A DNA stretch of 27,011 bases from an uncultured Lachnobacterium sp. (GTDB lineage: Bacteria > Bacillota > Clostridia > Lachnospirales > Lachnospiraceae). The first letter of the stretch is position 1. Each line of letters begins with the position of its first letter. Below are positions 6,910-14,439 of this stretch, piece after piece. The DNA lies in assembly GCA_900552085.1 (NCBI GenBank), contig URYB01000004.1, positions 1-27,011 on the forward strand. The letters are read 5' to 3'. The notes beneath the pieces were generated by a model. It was not told where the DNA came from. It searched no databases and saw nothing but the letters and a program-made list of their open reading frames with translations. The position numbers and the translations under genes are program-made.

Positions 6910-8625
6910 ATGAATTGGAAAAAATTATTTGCAACACATATATTAGAACGGGGATATGATTATTATTGTGACGGTGCAGTTGAAAATATGGAGGTCGGAC
7001 ACGATGATATACAAGCGGATGTCGTTGGAACCGAGGACTATGAGGTTGAGATTTCCCTAAATGACGGGGAAGTTACAGATATGTACTGTTCGTGCCCCTA
7101 TGCTGCAGGTGGAAATAATTGTAAGCATATGGCAGCGGTGTTATATGAATGGACTGCTGATATTATGGATGAAGATGAACCTGAAGATATGGACGATGAT
7201 GAGGATGCGGAATATTCGGATTTATTTAAGCCAGCAGTTACTGTCTGCGATTATAAGAAAAAATCAGCTGCAGTAGAAAAACTGGTGTCGTCTGCAGAAA
7301 GTGATCTTGTGCAGGCATTTCTTGTGTCTGTCCTGGTAGAAGATAAGAAATTATTGCTCCGTTTTCGGAATATGGTAAACAAATATGCAACAAAAGAAGA
7401 TGTTGAAGATTATTTTGAACAGATTGATGAAATAGCGGATCGTTATCTGGGAAGAGATCATTTTATCAATTATTATCAGGCATACGATTTTATGTCGGAG
7501 CTGGAAGAAATCATAGATAAAGATGTCCGCCGAATGATTGACAATGGAAGCCACATAAGTGCGTTTCATGTTATGAACCATATGTTTGTGTTGTTGGGGA
7601 ATGTCGACATGGATGATTCCGGTGGGGAAACAAGTATGTTGGCAGAGCAGATTTATCAACTTTGGTTAGAGCTGCTTACTAAGGTGAATGCACAGGATAA
7701 AAGGAAAATGTTTATCTGGTTTACCACGCATATGGATGGTTCTGTTATCGATTATCTGGAAGAGTATATTGAACAGATCATTATGGAAGAATTTAAGGAA
7801 CCGGAGTACGAGCAGGACAAACTTTCTTTTATGGAAGAAATGATTGAGAGAGCAGAGAAAAAAGATTCCGGTTGGAGCAGAGATTATGCGGTAGGAAAAT
7901 GGACGGTAACTTATCTGAAAATATTAGAAGAGAAAAATGCACCAGAGGATCAGTTGGAAGAAATATGCAAAAAATATTGGAACAATTCCGCTGTAAGAAG
8001 ATATTGCATAGACCGGTATTTTGAAAGAAAAGACTACGATCGCGTGCTTCAGGTGTTGGATGAAAGCATCAAATTGGACAAAGCGTATCAGGGGCTGGTT
8101 TTAGAATATAACCAAAAGAAAAAGGAGATTTATCGTTTACAGGGAAATAAAAGTGCGTATATCGAACAACTTTGGAAATTGGTACTTGAACAAAGTGCGG
8201 GAAATTTAGACTTTTATAAAGAATTGAAAGCACAATATTCAGAAGAGGAATGGTTGACAAAAAGAGAAGAACTGTTCAAAAAACTTCCGGCAAATGCACA
8301 TATAGACAGAATGTACAAGGAAGAAAAACTATATGACCGGTTGCTTGCATATGTATTAAAAAGTTCTGGATTGTATGCAGTGCAGACGTATGAAAATGTC
8401 CTGAAAAAAGAATATCCGAAGCAGATTTTAAATAAATATCAGGATGAAGTGAATAAGATGGCTTCCTACACCGGAAATCGAAAACATTATGCAAGTCTGG
8501 TAGCGTTGTTGCGGAGAATGAAGCGTATTAAGGGCGGGACTGCGATTGTGGAAACAATTGTCGAAGAATGGAGGATAAAATATAGAAATCGTCCGGCGAT
8601 GATGGATGAACTTAGCAAATTATAG
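6910..8625 (+). CDS. SWIM zinc-finger domain protein
   Basis: This 571-residue protein has a SWIM zinc finger at its N-terminus: C60-S-C62 and, eight residues on, C71-K-H73 (CxCx8CxH). A strongly acidic stretch follows (about residues 80-110). The rest is helical and repeat-like, rich in YIEQLW-type and tetratricopeptide-like segments, with no enzymatic motif that I recognise. SWIM domains bind DNA or proteins, and in bacteria such genes often stand beside SNF2 helicases, none of which is seen here. The ATG at 6910 is preferred because GGG at 6900-6902 is seven bases upstream. Longer in-frame starts at 6874 and 6898 add residues unlike the family. Its role beside fic is unknown. Confidence 0.85.
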   Translation: MNWKKLFATHILERGYDYYCDGAVENMEVGHDDIQADVVGTEDYEVEISLNDGEVTDMYCSCPYAAGGNNCKHMAAVLYEWTADIMDEDEPEDMDDDEDAEYSDLFKPAVTVCDYKKKSAAVEKLVSSAESDLVQAFLVSVLVEDKKLLLRFRNMVNKYATKEDVEDYFEQIDEIADRYLGRDHFINYYQAYDFMSELEEIIDKDVRRMIDNGSHISAFHVMNHMFVLLGNVDMDDSGGETSMLAEQIYQLWLELLTKVNAQDKRKMFIWFTTHMDGSVIDYLEEYIEQIIMEEFKEPEYEQDKLSFMEEMIERAEKKDSGWSRDYAVGKWTVTYLKILEEKNAPEDQLEEICKKYWNNSAVRRYCIDRYFERKDYDRVLQVLDESIKLDKAYQGLVLEYNQKKKEIYRLQGNKSAYIEQLWKLVLEQSAGNLDFYKELKAQYSEEEWLTKREELFKKLPANAHIDRMYKEEKLYDRLLAYVLKSSGLYAVQTYENVLKKEYPKQILNKYQDEVNKMASYTGNRKHYASLVALLRRMKRIKGGTAIVETIVEEWRIKYRNRPAMMDELSKL

Positions 8626-8654
8626 TAACGGAAGATATAAACTGGCTATGGGAA

Positions 8655-8906
8655 TTGCTAGAAAAGCTGGATTACAATTTGATTTCAGAGAAAGGAGATG
8701 CGGATATGTGTACAGTATTTGAGGAGACAAGAAAAGAAGGGGTAGCCCAAGGCATTACGCAGGGCAGAGCAGAAGAAATTATCGAAACCGGATACGAATT
8801 TGGTCTTTCAGATGCGGATATTTTAACAAGACTTCAAAAGAAACTGAACGTATCAAGTCAGAAAGCACAGGAGTACCTCTCCATGTTTGGAAAACAAACC
8901 ATGTAA
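8655..8906 (+). pseudogene. C-terminal remnant of an Rpn-type nuclease/transposase
   Basis: The frame encodes EKGDADMCTVFEETRKEG followed by VAQGITQGRAE, the end of Rpn/YhgA-like PD-(D/E)XK proteins, in which a G-D-x-D-M-C box precedes repeated EGxxxG turns and a helical tail. The catalytic nuclease domain (about 200 residues) is missing. The frame stays open upstream into the SWIM gene, without a start. AAAGGAG at 8691-8697 before the ATG at 8706 could in principle start a 66-residue peptide, but it also arises from the conserved E-K-G-D codons. I regard this as a relic. Confidence 0.6.
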
Positions 8907-8949
8907 AGTCATCACACCTCTACTTTTTACGAGCAGATCAAATTGTGCT

Positions 8950-8988
8950 AAACTCCTTATTGAACAAAGGGCAATAAGGAGTTTTTTT
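8950..8988 (+). terminator. Intrinsic terminator whose 3' arm carries a ribosome site
   Basis: AAACTCCTTATTG (8950-8962) and CAATAAGGAGTTT (8972-8984) form a perfect 13-bp stem with a nine-base loop, followed by seven T (8982-8988). This is a strong terminator for the SWIM unit. The descending arm contains AGGAG (8977-8981), seven bases before an ATG at 8989 that opens a 70-codon frame, so read-through transcripts would hide that ribosome site in the stem. Confidence 0.88.
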
Positions 8989-9201
8989 ATGAAACGAATG
9001 AATGATACAAATCAACGAAAACAGCAGATTTTACAGACGGCATCGGCGGAGAAAATCGGAAATTTATGTACGGAGGCTTTGATCGGGAATAATCGCACGA
9101 TGGGAAAATTTATGAATTTTAACTGGAAATGGGTTCAAAACATTTATGCATCGTTATATCAAATGTTGAAAAAACAGGCAGATCACTCTCGGTTGGTTTA
9201 G
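8989..9201 (+). CDS. Hypothetical small protein, 70 residues
   Basis: The frame starts at ATG 8989 with AGGAG seven bases upstream, inside a terminator stem. The product is basic and helical, with a Q/K-rich front (MKRMNDTNQRKQQ) and a W-rich middle (FNWKWVQNIY). I recognise no family. A longer in-frame start at 8887 would read through the terminator and is rejected. Its stop overlaps a perfect 16-bp palindrome. It may be a real small gene controlled by the hairpin, or a chance frame. Confidence 0.4.
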   Translation: MKRMNDTNQRKQQILQTASAEKIGNLCTEALIGNNRTMGKFMNFNWKWVQNIYASLYQMLKKQADHSRLV

Positions 9202-9244
9202 TAGCTACTAAAGTTTATGCTACAATTTTGCTACGAAAATTGTA
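9197..9244. repeat. 16-bp palindrome and adjacent 9-bp inverted repeat
   Basis: TTTAGTAGCTACTAAA at 9197-9212 is a perfect palindrome that includes the stop codon of the small frame. Nine bases on, TACAATTTT (9221-9229) and AAAATTGTA (9236-9244) form a perfect inverted repeat around GCTACG. The pair sits about 25 bases before the promoter of the DUF2500 gene. The first looks like a binding site for a dimeric regulator. The second could be a further site or a weak terminator. Confidence 0.6.
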
Positions 9245-9268
9245 TAAAAATCGCAAGCGTCCGCCTCA

Positions 9269-9297
9269 TTGAAACATGACCAAATGTCTGATATCAT
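9269..9297 (+). promoter_or_regulatory. Promoter of the DUF2500 gene
   Basis: TTGAAA at 9269-9274 and TATCAT at 9292-9297 are separated by exactly 17 bases. The coding start is about 40 bases downstream. Confidence 0.65.
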
Positions 9298-9336
9298 AGA
9301 TTTTAGATTACTAATGGTCGAGAGGAGAAAGTGAAA

Positions 9337-9693
9337 ATGTTTTTATTTGATGCAATGGATACGATTTTTCCGCTTATGTTTATTGCGGTAGCAGGACTTG
9401 TTGTATTTACCTTTGCAAAAGGAATTGGGCAGTGGAACAAGAATAATCAATCACCAAGGCTGATTGTGGAGGCAACAGTTGTTGCCAAGAGAACGAGCAC
9501 AACACATTATCATGATGCGGCAAATGCGGCTATGATGCATGCCAGTACCACGTACTATGTTACGTTTGAGGTGGAAAGTGGAGATCGTATGGAAATGAAT
9601 GTTGGAGGTCAGGACTATGGAATGCTGACAGAGGGAGATGTTGGAAAACTGACCTTTCAGGGAACCAGATATCTGAATTTTGAGCGTTACTAA
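9337..9693 (+). CDS. DUF2500 family membrane protein
   Basis: This 118-residue protein has one N-terminal membrane segment (about residues 8-27, PLMFIAVAGLVVFTFA). A soluble domain follows with RLIVEATVVAKRT, STTYYVTFEVESGDRMEM and the closing pattern EGDVGKLTFQGTRYLNFER, which is diagnostic of DUF2500 (the YhhM type). The function of this family is unknown. Its pattern of a tethered beta domain is reminiscent of NfeD/SHOCT-like membrane helpers. ATG 9337 is chosen because AGAGGAG (9321-9327) lies nine bases upstream; the GTG at 9331 would be only three bases away. The helicase gene starts 40 bases downstream without a terminator. Confidence 0.85.
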   Translation: MFLFDAMDTIFPLMFIAVAGLVVFTFAKGIGQWNKNNQSPRLIVEATVVAKRTSTTHYHDAANAAMMHASTTYYVTFEVESGDRMEMNVGGQDYGMLTEGDVGKLTFQGTRYLNFERY

Positions 9694-9733
9694 TTGTACA
9701 GAAAATCAGAGTGAAAGAAAAGGATGACAAAAC

Positions 9734-11242
9734 ATGCGGCCCGTAAATTTATATCTGCTCACAAGAAATCAGAATAGAAATACATACACACCATTTGAAA
9801 ACATTTTGTCGGCAAGGCATGAACGTGTACCGGTAAAGGAACACGAATTCCAAAGTCTGCGGCATCTGGTAGATATATTATGGCAGCAGGGTGTGACGAT
9901 TCCGGAGATGGATGGCTTTTTTTATTCATATACAATCCGGCAGATTGGAAAAGAATTTGATCTTTTAAAAGTATGTGTGAACTGCAAAGTATTGAATATT
10001 GAGTTGAAAAGTCTGGCGGTTTCCGAAGAGAAAATCGAGCGGCAGCTTCAAAAGAACCGGTATTATCTTGGTACGCTGGCGCCGCAACTGGAGCTGTATA
10101 CATATGTGGAGGAGACAGGGAAACTCTATACGCTCAAAGAAGAATCCTTGTGTGAGACATCTTTTGCGGAACTGACTGTGGCGATAAAAGGTTTTCAGAT
10201 TTATGAGGATGGCAATCTGGATCAGCTTCTGCAGGCAAAGAATTATCTGATTTCCCCACTGAATATGCCGGAAGAATTTCTCGAAAACCGATATTTTCTG
10301 ACGCAGCAGCAGGAGATGATAAAGAAAACTATCTGTGATGAGATAAGCAGAAATCCGTTGCAGAATCCGCAGAAAGCGGATGCAAACAGAGCACAATTCT
10401 GGGGAATCACAGGTATTGCGGGGACAGGAAAGACACTGTTGATTTACGATCTTGCAAAGGAGATGGCGCAGACCGGCAGGGTATGCCTGATTCATTGCGG
10501 GATGCTCAGCGAGGGACATAAGCTTCTTGACAGCATGATGCAGAACGTGGACATCGTCAGTGTGTCGGATCTTTTGGAATGCGACCTGAGTGCATATGTT
10601 TTTTTACTCATCGATGAGGCACAGCGAATGTCGGAAAATGCGTTGGAGTTTATTCGGAAAAAGGCAGAGACAGAAGGGAAAATATGCGTTTTTTCTTATG
10701 ATTATTTTCAAATCTTATCCAAAACGGAGCAACGGCGGAACATCCCTGCACAGTTGGCAGATCTGCACGGGTTTCAGGAACTGAAACTGTCTGGACGCAT
10801 TCGCAGCAACCGGGAAATGAATTCTTTTATCCAGACATTGCTCGATCTTAAGAACCGTCAGCAGGGCGAGCGTTTTACTTATGAAAATGTGGATGTTCTC
10901 TATGCAGCAAATACATTAGATGCAGAAAGAATCATCCGCTTTTATCAAAAGGAACGGGGCTATACATTTATCGAATATGATGAACCACTCGTGGATTGTC
11001 CGGGGGACATCAATGTGTTAGAGGCAGCCGGCATGGAGTTCGACAATGTTATCATCACTTTGACCAGTCACTTCAGATATAACGAGGATGGAGTGTTGCA
11101 GGGGAATGCGCACCCGAATCCGGACTATAGTTATTACCGTTTGCTGTTTCAAAGTGTTTCACGTACAAGGGAACGGTTGTGCATTGTGGTAATTGGGGAT
11201 GAAACCCTGTTCGCAAAGGTGCTTTCCATACAGCAATATTAA
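9734..11242 (+). CDS. DUF2075-type SF1 helicase with N-terminal nuclease-like domain
   Basis: This 502-residue protein has two parts. The N-terminal 170 residues contain EFDLL (D76) and, 13 residues on, IELKS (E90-x-K92), the D...ExK core of PD-(D/E)XK/NERD-type nucleases. From residue 200 comes a P-loop helicase/ATPase of the DUF2075 kind. Walker A is GIAGTGKT (about 227-234), Walker B is LLIDEAQ (D294-E295), an arginine motif is LSGRIRSN, and a UvrD-like end is SVSRTRERL. It probably processes DNA or RNA. Nuclease-helicase fusions of this kind are frequent in defence islands, but no system is named for this one here. AAAGGATGA precedes the ATG. The nuclease assignment is an inference from the motif. 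Confidence 0.82.
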   Translation: MRPVNLYLLTRNQNRNTYTPFENILSARHERVPVKEHEFQSLRHLVDILWQQGVTIPEMDGFFYSYTIRQIGKEFDLLKVCVNCKVLNIELKSLAVSEEKIERQLQKNRYYLGTLAPQLELYTYVEETGKLYTLKEESLCETSFAELTVAIKGFQIYEDGNLDQLLQAKNYLISPLNMPEEFLENRYFLTQQQEMIKKTICDEISRNPLQNPQKADANRAQFWGITGIAGTGKTLLIYDLAKEMAQTGRVCLIHCGMLSEGHKLLDSMMQNVDIVSVSDLLECDLSAYVFLLIDEAQRMSENALEFIRKKAETEGKICVFSYDYFQILSKTEQRRNIPAQLADLHGFQELKLSGRIRSNREMNSFIQTLLDLKNRQQGERFTYENVDVLYAANTLDAERIIRFYQKERGYTFIEYDEPLVDCPGDINVLEAAGMEFDNVIITLTSHFRYNEDGVLQGNAHPNPDYSYYRLLFQSVSRTRERLCIVVIGDETLFAKVLSIQQY

Positions 11243-11257
11243 AATTTTATAAACTGC

Positions 11258-11321
11258 TTGCGATAAACAACATTTTGCAGTATAGTACTCTTCGCTTTTT
11301 AAACATCAGCAGGTGCTGATG
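11258..11321 (+). promoter_or_regulatory. Promoter and palindromic operator of the FUSC gene
   Basis: TTGCGA (11258-11263) and TATAGT (11281-11286) are spaced by 17 bases. Just after the expected transcription start lies CATCAGCA-gg-TGCTGATG (11304-11321), a perfect 8+8 dyad. It has no T-run, so it is more likely a repressor site than a terminator. No regulator gene adjoins it. Confidence 0.7.
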
Positions 11322-11343
11322 GTTATGGGAAAGGAGACTGCAA

Positions 11344-12396
11344 ATGACATTTTATCAGGAATTACAGCTTAGTTCTGTCGGCTCAAAGCAGCTGATCAAA
11401 AATACGACAGACCCGAAGGAGAAGAGACGGCACATTCTTATTTATAATTTTAAAGTATATCTGGTGATGGCTTTTTGTGTGGCAGTGGTAACACTGTACA
11501 GCAAACTGACAGGGAATGATAACAGCGTCGTGGGAGTAACGGTTCTGTTGGCTGTGCTCGTGTTGCGACAGGCGGATTTCGGCATCCGGACGACGCACGG
11601 GCTCATTTCTATCGCAGGAATATTCGCAATTCTTATGGGTGGACCAAGGCTGGCCAATATGCTTCCACCGGTGGGGGCCTTTGTTGTGAATATTGTTTGC
11701 ATCATGCTTCTTATGATGCTTGGCTGTCACAATGTGATTATGTACAATCATTCAACGTTTGTATTGGGATATCTGCTGTTGTTGGGGTATGATGTGACAG
11801 GAAAAGCATATTTGTATCGTGTGGCAGGACTTGCAGCAGGAATGGTTATCTGCATGTTTGTATTTTATAAGAATCAGAAAAACAGACCATACCGCAGAAC
11901 TTTTCTGGATCTGTTTCGGGAATTTGATATTCGTTCTGCAAGAAATGTATGGTATATAAAACTTACATTTATTGTTTCAAGTGCAATGCTGATTGTATCC
12001 CTGCTGGGATTGCCGAGAGCAATGTGGGCTGGAATTGCCTGCATGTCGGTCTGTTTGCCTTTTACGGAGGATTGTCCACAGCGTGCAGCCGACCGAGGGA
12101 TGTTTAATATTGTAGGATGTCTTTTATTTATTGTGTTATACAAGGTTCTTCCACCTTCTATGTACAGTATGATCGGAATTATCGGCGGAATTGGTGTGGG
12201 ATACTCAGCCGGATATAAGTGGCAGACTGCATTCAATACATTTGGTGCGCTTTCGATAGCGTCTTCATTGTTTGGAATGCCGATGGCAGTGGCGCTTCGC
12301 GCTGGAATTAATATTGTGGCATCAGCGTATACCATTGTGTGCAATCGTATTTTTGACCGGGCGCATCAGCAGCGCAGTGTTGCGAGTGAAGCCTGA
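11344..12396 (+). CDS. FUSC-family integral membrane protein
   Basis: This 350-residue protein has two hydrophobic blocks of about five or six segments each (residues 35-155 and 200-335), separated by a short basic cytoplasmic loop (KNQKNRPYRRTFLDLF). The second block repeats the pattern of the first (PRAMWAGIACMSVCLPF), as in FUSC/aromatic acid exporter proteins related to fusaric acid resistance. They are thought to export aromatic or other weak acids. The substrate is not shown. AAAGGAG lies ten bases before the ATG. The gene stands alone, with its own promoter and operator and no terminator before the pan leader. Confidence 0.8.
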   Translation: MTFYQELQLSSVGSKQLIKNTTDPKEKRRHILIYNFKVYLVMAFCVAVVTLYSKLTGNDNSVVGVTVLLAVLVLRQADFGIRTTHGLISIAGIFAILMGGPRLANMLPPVGAFVVNIVCIMLLMMLGCHNVIMYNHSTFVLGYLLLLGYDVTGKAYLYRVAGLAAGMVICMFVFYKNQKNRPYRRTFLDLFREFDIRSARNVWYIKLTFIVSSAMLIVSLLGLPRAMWAGIACMSVCLPFTEDCPQRAADRGMFNIVGCLLFIVLYKVLPPSMYSMIGIIGGIGVGYSAGYKWQTAFNTFGALSIASSLFGMPMAVALRAGINIVASAYTIVCNRIFDRAHQQRSVASEA

Positions 12397-12443
12397 TCGT
12401 TGACACTTTAATCACAAAAATTGTACTTGTACGAATACATAAA

Positions 12444-12472
12444 TTGTAAAAAGGGTCATATTATGGTATAGT
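12444..12472 (+). promoter_or_regulatory. Candidate promoter of the pan operon
   Basis: TTGTAA (12444-12449) and TATAGT (12467-12472) are 17 bases apart. The predicted start, near 12479, would fall within the 5' strand of the leader stem. A perfect TTGACA at 12400-12405 with a weak TACTTG at 12424-12429 is a possible second, upstream start that would transcribe the whole stem. Confidence 0.55.
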
Positions 12473-12547
12473 TTCATCCGAACGGTATTCTGGGCGTTGC
12501 ACACAAAGTTTTGTGGCATCAGTCAGACAGAAACTGTATCGGATGAA
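12473..12547 (+). ncRNA. Structured leader resembling the pan RNA motif
   Basis: The leader of the pantothenate operon folds into a long stem in three blocks. TTCATCCGA (12473-12481) pairs with TCGGATGAA (12539-12547), ACGGT (12482-12486) with ACTGT (12533-12537), and TTCTG (12488-12492) with CAGAA (12528-12532). Two single adenosines are bulged out, A12487 on one strand and A12538 on the other, five pairs apart. An inner hairpin (TGC-A-CACAA with TTGTG-GCA, 12498-12518) caps it. A stem-loop with two conserved bulged adenosines upstream of pan genes is how the pan RNA motif is described. Its ligand and mechanism are not established. About 95 bases remain to the first start codon. Confidence 0.75.
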
Positions 12548-12641
12548 CAATGTTGTCACTTCGGATGTGATTTTTCGCGGACACTCTAAGAAGGTCTGAC
12601 GGAAGAGCCGTAAGGTATTACATAGTAAAGAAGGTGGTAGC

Positions 12642-13532
12642 ATGCAAATAGGAATCATAGGCGCGGGGCGTGTGGGCTGTTCCATGGGAAAGTATCTTGT
12701 GGGGCATGGTGCAGACGTTCTCGGATATTATGATACGAATGATCGGGCGGCAGAAGAGGCCGCACAATTCACAGGGACAGAGCGTTATGATACGCTGGCA
12801 GAACTTGTATCGGCCAGCAAGCTGATATTTATCACGACACCGGATGGAATCATCTTAAGCGTGTGGGAACAAATCAGACATCTGCCTCTTGCGCAGAAGA
12901 TAATATGTCATTGTAGTGGCGCATTATCATCGGATTCATTTTCTGGAATTGAAGATACGCGTGCAGCGTGTCTGTCTATTCATCCAATGTTACCGTTCAG
13001 TAACAGATTTTCATCTTATGAACAATTGGAAAAAGCGTTTTTTACCGTGGAAGGGGATTCTTCGGCGATACAGGTCGTGTCGGCAATGTTTGAAGGATTC
13101 GGAAACCGGGTATGCAGCATTCGTGCGGAGGATAAGCCGCGCTATCATGCAGCTGCGAGCATTTTGAGCAATCAGGTCGTTGCAGTATTGGATTGTGGAT
13201 ATGCGTTGCTCGAACAATGTGGATTTTCCAGAGAGGAAGCCATTGCGGCGACAGCGACGCTGGTACGGCAGAACGTAAACAACGTGATCGAAAACGGATG
13301 TGTGAGTGCGTTGACCGGACCAATCGAGCGTGATGATCTTGGCACCGTGCAAAAGCATCTTGCCTGTCTGAATGAGGAAGATGCACAGATGTACTGCACA
13401 CTTGGAACAAAGCTTGTGACAATCGCAGAAAAGAAAAATCCCGGGGTGGATTATGGAAAAATGCGGGCGTTGCTCCAATCAACAGGATGCAAAAACGAAG
13501 AAGATGAAAAAGCAGGCGAAGGAGGCTTATAA
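12642..13532 (+). CDS. panG: Ketopantoate reductase, PanG type (Rossmann/DUF2520)
   Basis: This 296-residue protein has an N-terminal Rossmann fold with GAGRVG (residues 7-12) for NAD(P)H, then a helical DUF2520 domain (IHPMLPF, RYHAAASILSNQ, LTGPIERDD). It belongs to the family in which PanG was shown to be the ketopantoate reductase of Francisella, with homologues in Enterococcus faecalis and Clostridium difficile. It is unlike PanE/ApbA in detail. As first gene of a panBCD operon it would reduce ketopantoate to pantoate, the step otherwise missing here. AAGGTGG precedes the ATG by five bases. Its last codons contain the ribosome site of panB. Function by family and context is quite secure. 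Confidence 0.85.
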   Translation: MQIGIIGAGRVGCSMGKYLVGHGADVLGYYDTNDRAAEEAAQFTGTERYDTLAELVSASKLIFITTPDGIILSVWEQIRHLPLAQKIICHCSGALSSDSFSGIEDTRAACLSIHPMLPFSNRFSSYEQLEKAFFTVEGDSSAIQVVSAMFEGFGNRVCSIRAEDKPRYHAAASILSNQVVAVLDCGYALLEQCGFSREEAIAATATLVRQNVNNVIENGCVSALTGPIERDDLGTVQKHLACLNEEDAQMYCTLGTKLVTIAEKKNPGVDYGKMRALLQSTGCKNEEDEKAGEGGL

Positions 13533-13536
13533 AATT

Positions 13537-14364
13537 ATGAAGAACACAGCAGTTACATTTCGGGATGCAAAGCAGAAAGGTGAGAAACTTACTATGCTTA
13601 CCGCATACGATTATTCCACAGCAAAACTGATCGATGAGGCAGGAGTCAATGCAATCCTTGTAGGGGATTCGCTTGGCATGGTCATGCTTGGATATGAGGA
13701 TACACTTTCTGTGACAATGGAGGATATGATTCATCACAGTGCAGCAGTTGCCAGAGGAATCAAAAATACACTTCTGATCACAGACATGCCGTTTATGTCT
13801 TATCAGACATCGGTTTATGATGCCGTTGTCAATGCCGGCCGTCTGGTAAAAGAGGGACGTGCCCAGGCAGTGAAGTTAGAGGGAGGATTGGAAGTCTGTG
13901 ATCATATTCGTGCGATTGTCAAGGCATCCATTCCGGTATGTGCGCATCTGGGACTGACACCGCAGTCAGTAAATGCGTTCGGCGGATTTAAGGTACAGGG
14001 AAAAGGAGAGGAAGCAGCACAGCGACTTTTGGATGAGGCGCGTGCGGTCGAAGAGGCAGGAGCGTTTGCTGTCGTATTGGAATGTGTACCACAGGCATTG
14101 GCAGAGAAAATTACAAAGTCAATCAATATCCCGACCATCGGTATCGGCGCGGGTGCAGGCTGTGACGGACAGGTACTTGTTTATCAGGATATGCTTGGCA
14201 TGTATTCTGACATGGTGCCGAAGTTTGCAAAACAGTATGCGCAGGTCGGCACACAGATGAAAGAAGCGTTTGCGGCTTATCGAAAAGAAGTGGCAGATGG
14301 AACGTTCCCGGCGCCGGAGCACACCTTTAAAATGGATGAGACAATTCTGGATAAATTATATTAA
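13537..14364 (+). CDS. panB: 3-methyl-2-oxobutanoate hydroxymethyltransferase (PanB)
   Basis: The enzyme adds a one-carbon unit from methylene-tetrahydrofolate to ketoisovalerate, giving ketopantoate, the first committed step to pantothenate. The 275 residues are the usual length. Family motifs are intact: LTAYDY, LVGDSLGMV (D44), ITDMPFMSYQ (D83), VKLEGG (E115) and the closing FPAPEHTF. Metal ligands and substrate-binding residues are therefore present. ATG 13537 is chosen because AAGGAGG lies at 13519-13525. A longer in-frame start inside panG adds 28 unrelated residues. It begins four bases after panG. Two hairpins separate it from panC. Confidence 0.97.
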   Translation: MKNTAVTFRDAKQKGEKLTMLTAYDYSTAKLIDEAGVNAILVGDSLGMVMLGYEDTLSVTMEDMIHHSAAVARGIKNTLLITDMPFMSYQTSVYDAVVNAGRLVKEGRAQAVKLEGGLEVCDHIRAIVKASIPVCAHLGLTPQSVNAFGGFKVQGKGEEAAQRLLDEARAVEEAGAFAVVLECVPQALAEKITKSINIPTIGIGAGAGCDGQVLVYQDMLGMYSDMVPKFAKQYAQVGTQMKEAFAAYRKEVADGTFPAPEHTFKMDETILDKLY

Positions 14365-14367
14365 ATG

Positions 14368-14419
14368 TGTCAGGCTTTCTATGAAAACCTGACATGCAGG
14401 TCAGCCCTTAATGGGCTGA
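14368..14419 (+). repeat. Two hairpins between panB and panC
   Basis: TGTCAGGCTTTC (14368-14379) pairs with GAAAACCTGACA (14383-14394) through 11 of 12 positions around a TAT loop. Immediately after, TCAGCCC-ttaat-GGGCTGA (14401-14419) forms a perfect seven-pair hairpin. Neither has a T-run. They lie eight bases before the panC ribosome site. They may be processing or stability elements that set the ratio of PanB to PanC. Confidence 0.65.
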
Positions 14420-14439
14420 GGTTCGAAAGGAGAGAAATA

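Noticed and set aside
12630..12645. AAGGTGGTAGCATG resembles the T-box antiterminator sequence (GGTGGNACCGCG).
   Set aside because: It is the ribosome site and start codon of panG. There is no specifier stem or terminator around it, and the operon is not an amino-acid or tRNA synthetase operon.
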